Shown here piece after piece: positions 35,292 to 37,527 of a stretch of DNA of 37,527 nt. This stretch comes from Deltaproteobacteria bacterium. GTDB taxonomy: Bacteria > Desulfobacterota > GWC2-55-46 > UBA9637. Location of the stretch: assembly GCA_016219285.1 (NCBI GenBank), contig JACRNJ010000072.1, positions 1 to 37,527 on the forward strand, given 5' to 3'. The notes below the pieces were generated by a model. It had not been told where the DNA came from. It did not search any database and saw only the letters and a program-made list of their open reading frames with translations. Position numbers and translations under genes: made by a program. How positions within the stretch are numbered: position 1 is the first letter of the stretch; each line of letters starts with the position of its first letter.

Positions 35292-35677
35292 TGGACTATA
35301 TAACCGATACCCATTCGCTTGTCTGGTACTTTACAGACGACAGCCGGTTGAGCAACAAAGCCCTGCAAGCTTTTCAGCCGTCTGAAGAAAAAGGAATCAT
35401 ATTCGTTCCCGCTGTTGTTCTGGCTGAAATAATGTTCATAGCAAGAAAAGGCAGGATTACGCTTTCTTTTGAAGATACGCTTAATAGAATTGAAGAAAGC
35501 GAAAACTTTGAAATTGTCCCATTAAATACAGAGATATTGAGAACTGCTAATAAAATTGAAGCAGATATGGAGATGCATGACAGACTAATAGTTGCGACGG
35601 CTCTATGGCACAATGCATCTTTGATTACAAAAGATGAAACCTTGCGTGAGTCAGGTATTGTCTCAACGATTTGGTAA
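35291..35677 (+). CDS. PIN-domain toxin (VapC family)
   Basis: 128 residues, full length. The four acidic PIN positions are present: Asp6 (ITDTHSLVW), Glu46 (VVLAEIMF), Asp97 (MHDRLIVATAL) and Asp115 (LITKDETL). Expected to be a metal-dependent RNase that cleaves tRNA or rRNA when freed from the antitoxin encoded just upstream. Its presence inside the restriction-modification locus may stabilise the locus against loss. No defect seen. Confidence 0.92.
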   Translation: MDYITDTHSLVWYFTDDSRLSNKALQAFQPSEEKGIIFVPAVVLAEIMFIARKGRITLSFEDTLNRIEESENFEIVPLNTEILRTANKIEADMEMHDRLIVATALWHNASLITKDETLRESGIVSTIW

Positions 35678-36599
35678 GAGACAGGCGCATTCTATGTTAT
35701 TGCCTATAGAAAACCTATAAACCATGTCATTAGCTGTTGATGAGCCAATAATAAACAATCCCTTTGAGGCGCCAAGGGAATACTGGATTTATGAGGAAGG
35801 GCAGCCGAAAAGGATGTCCGGAAGGCGGCCTGCGGGATATTATTTTCGCACAGGCAAAAGACCTGATGCACAGATTGGTCTGTTTGTTGAGGAGCAGTTC
35901 AAGGAGCTTGAGCTTGTAAATAAAATCCGCCAGAAGGTGAAAGAGTGGCGTGAGCAAGGATACAAAGGCGCTACAAGTGTTACCGAAAGACTGCTTCAGC
36001 ACTGGAATTCTCCTGAAAGGGAAAGTAAATTATTTTTCTGCCAGATTGAGGCTGCTGAGACGATAATCTACCTTACCGAGATACTTCCCAAAAATCCGAA
36101 AGGAATAACCATCCCTCCTGATGTCCCCCTTGAGAGTGATATTGCAAAAGGATATAAGCCTTTGACACGTTATGGCTGCAAGATGGCAACAGGCTCTGGA
36201 AAGACAATTGTAATGGCTATGCTTGCAGCATGGTTTGTTATAAACAAAGCGCAATACAGACAGGATAAAAGATTTTCTGATGCTGTCCTTTTTGTATGCC
36301 CTAACCGGACAATAAATGAAAGGCTTCAGGTTTTAATCCCTTCAAAGCCAAATAATTATTACGATAAGTTTGACATTGTGCCGCGTTCAATCATGGATAT
36401 GCTCACAAAAGGGAATTTCTTTGTAACAAACTGGCACGCATTCTTGCCTGTTGATGACAGCAGAAGGAGAAGCGTTATTCAGAGAGGGGTGGAAAGCGAG
36501 AAGGCTTTTTGTAGCAGGGTATTGAAGGAGCTTGGCGGAAAAGAAAATATCCTTGTATTTAATGACGAGGCGCATCATGCATATAGGCCGAAGGAATTT

Positions 36600-36621
36600 G
36601 AGATTTCAGATTTGAAATCTC
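36600..36621. repeat. Palindrome gagatttca-gatt-tgaaatctc in res
   Basis: Perfect 9-base arms and 4-base loop, read in frame as ISDLKSQ. Confidence 0.75.
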
Positions 36622-37146
36622 AAATTACGGCTGAAGAGGTAAAGAAACTCAAAGAGGAAAAAGAAGAGGCAACTGTCTGGATTGGCGGGCTGGACAAGAT
36701 AAATTTCGCAAGGAAGATAAATTTTTGCGTTGACCTTTCTGCAACACCTTTTTACATTCAGGGAAGCGGATACCCCGAAGGCTCGCCTCTGCCGTGGTTG
36801 ACATCCGATTTTGGTTTGGTTGATGCGATTGAAAGCGGGATTGTGAAAATTCCGCGTGTGCCTGTGGATGATAATTCCGGGCAGCCTGTCCCAAAATATT
36901 TCCAGTTATGGAAAACGATAAATGAATCCCTGCCCGCTTCAGAGATGGCAACACAAAGAAGAAAGCCAAAGCCGGAATCAATCTTTAGAGAGGCAGAAGG
37001 GGCTTTAGCAACATTGGCGAGCGAATGGAAGAAGACCTTTGAGGATTTCAGGAGGGACAAACAGCCTGTACCGCCTGTGATGATATGTGTGTGCGACAAT
37101 ACTGACCTCGCAGAGCTTATATATGAATATATCAGTGGGGAAAAGA

Positions 37147-37180
37147 AGATTTCAGATTTGAGATTTGAGATTTCAGATTC
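37147..37180 (+). repeat. Heptamer repeat in res (TTGAGAT/TTCAGAT units)
   Basis: agatttcagatttgagattt then gagatttcagatt, about four imperfect 7-base units, read as ISDLRFEISDS. Confidence 0.75.
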
Positions 37181-37432
37181 AAAAACAAAAAAGCAAAGGA
37201 TATTTTTAGGCGGCGGGCTTTTTCCTGAGATGCTTGGAAATACAGAATCATTTCAGCCTACAATGAGAATAGACACAAAGCTATTGAATGAGGCAGAGAG
37301 CGAGGACGGCACTCAGACCAAACAGGAAGTGGCTCATGGTTTAAGAATCAAAGTTGCTACAGTCGGCAAGACAGATTGGGAAGGGGCTAGTGTAGTGTTA
37401 CATAAATAACTTTACTTATGTAAAATACTATG

Positions 37433-37471
37433 TATAATGGTTTTATGTGTAGAGTAGCAGAAACCATTATA
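37433..37471 (+). promoter_or_regulatory. Hairpin spanning the IS transposase start codon
   Basis: Perfect 11-base arms tataatggttt (37433-37443) and aaaccattata (37461-37471) enclose the ATG at 37445. Such structures commonly hide the start of transposase genes from ribosomes loading on outside transcripts. Confidence 0.55.
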
Positions 37472-37527
37472 TTGACAGAAAAAGAGCAGATAACAATAGA
37501 CGCATGGGCAAAGAGTAAAAAGATGCC
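37445..37527 (+). CDS. IS630-family transposase, N-terminal fragment
   Basis: Open from ATG 37445 to the window end: MCRVAETIILTEKEQITIDA then WAKSKKMP. The pattern R.A..I.LT..E...I..WA.s...p is the N-terminal helix-turn-helix start of IS630-family transposases. Only 27 codons are visible, so the catalytic residues and integrity are unknown. It reads in the same direction as the interrupted res gene. Confidence 0.7.
   Translation, partial: MCRVAETIILTEKEQITIDAWAKSKKM

Larger units (their letters stand above)
35724..37409 (+). pseudogene. res: Type III restriction endonuclease (Res), interrupted by an insertion sequence
   Basis: The open part has 561 residues: a family N-terminus (FEAPREYWIYEEGQPKRMSG), Walker A in KMATGSGKTIVMAM near 155-163, a DEAH box in VFNDEAHHAYRP near 279, and CVDLSATPF with the following PWLTSDFGLVDAIESGIVK. 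Complete Res proteins are near 900-1000 residues. Here similarity stops at VATVGKTDWEGA (about 37390), the frame ends at 37409 in IS sequence, and the helicase C-terminal motifs and PD-(D/E)XK nuclease are not in frame. Two heptamer-type inserts lie in frame: EISDLKSQITAEE (36600-36626) and ISDLRFEISDSKT (37147-37180). Cleavage activity should be lost unless the IS excises. Confidence 0.85.
37391..37527 (+). mobile_element. Left end of an IS630-type insertion sequence inside res
   Basis: Res similarity ends near 37390-37396 at ggggctag, which offers the TA target expected of IS630/Tc1-mariner elements. After it comes AT-rich sequence with an inverted repeat ttacataa (37400-37407) / ttatgtaa (37417-37424), followed by the transposase start. 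The element leaves the window at the right edge. Confidence 0.65.

Overview
The window looks like a chromosomal piece of a Gram-negative bacterium with moderate GC, probably an uncultured member of the Desulfobacterota/Nitrospirota-type lineages. That placement is an inference. It rests on a two-gene transketolase, lipoprotein signal peptidase and a heptose-phosphate adenylyltransferase (lipopolysaccharide synthesis), a GspE/PilB ATPase, a receiver-PilZ regulator, and a mannose-type PTS run next to a RapZ relic. Coding uses the standard code with several TTG starts. No rRNA or tRNA gene was seen.

Layout. 1-595: the start of an IS630-like transposase running off the left edge, then about 500 bases without a convincing gene. 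626-4147: gpmI and a split transketolase. 4157-7838: a small accessory patch holding an intact MntA/HepT-type toxin-antitoxin pair, a frameshifted HARE-HTH-like relic, a small conserved protein, hisS, one solitary type I-C-like CRISPR repeat joined to a vapB start codon, a truncated vapC, and a RelBE/ParDE-like pair with a stop codon in each gene. 7922-15186: a small membrane protein, the GspE/PilB ATPase, rfaE2 and comF (minus strand), ligA, an unrecognised conserved protein and the REC-PilZ regulator. 15194-18620 (minus): lspA and ileS. 18964-20226: an orphan HlyD-type membrane-fusion protein followed by a decayed GGDEF fragment. 20228-27436 (minus): a TrmN6-like methyltransferase, a DUF1015 protein and the PTS run EI, HPr, IID, IIC, IIB, IIA, with a broken C-terminal piece of rapZ at its head. 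27669-32315: queF, a REP-associated tyrosine transposase inside perfect inverted repeats, and carB. 32363-37527: a type III restriction-modification locus (mod ... res) with an AlbA-domain scrap and an intact antitoxin/PIN-toxin pair between the two genes. res is cut by an IS630-type element whose transposase starts at 37445.

The most unusual trait is repeat load. Blocks of 7-base (sometimes 8-base) tandem units with different sequences, and several palindromic elements, lie between genes and also in frame inside essential genes (ileS, carB, ligA) and inside mod, res, trmN6 and the DUF1015 gene. Some also sit over ribosome-binding sites or lengthen apparent N-termini (ptsIIC, ptsIIA, comF). 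The second theme is decay of defence and mobile modules: vapC, relBE, the HTH gene, rapZ, the GGDEF gene and res are all broken, while housekeeping genes around them stay open despite their insertions.
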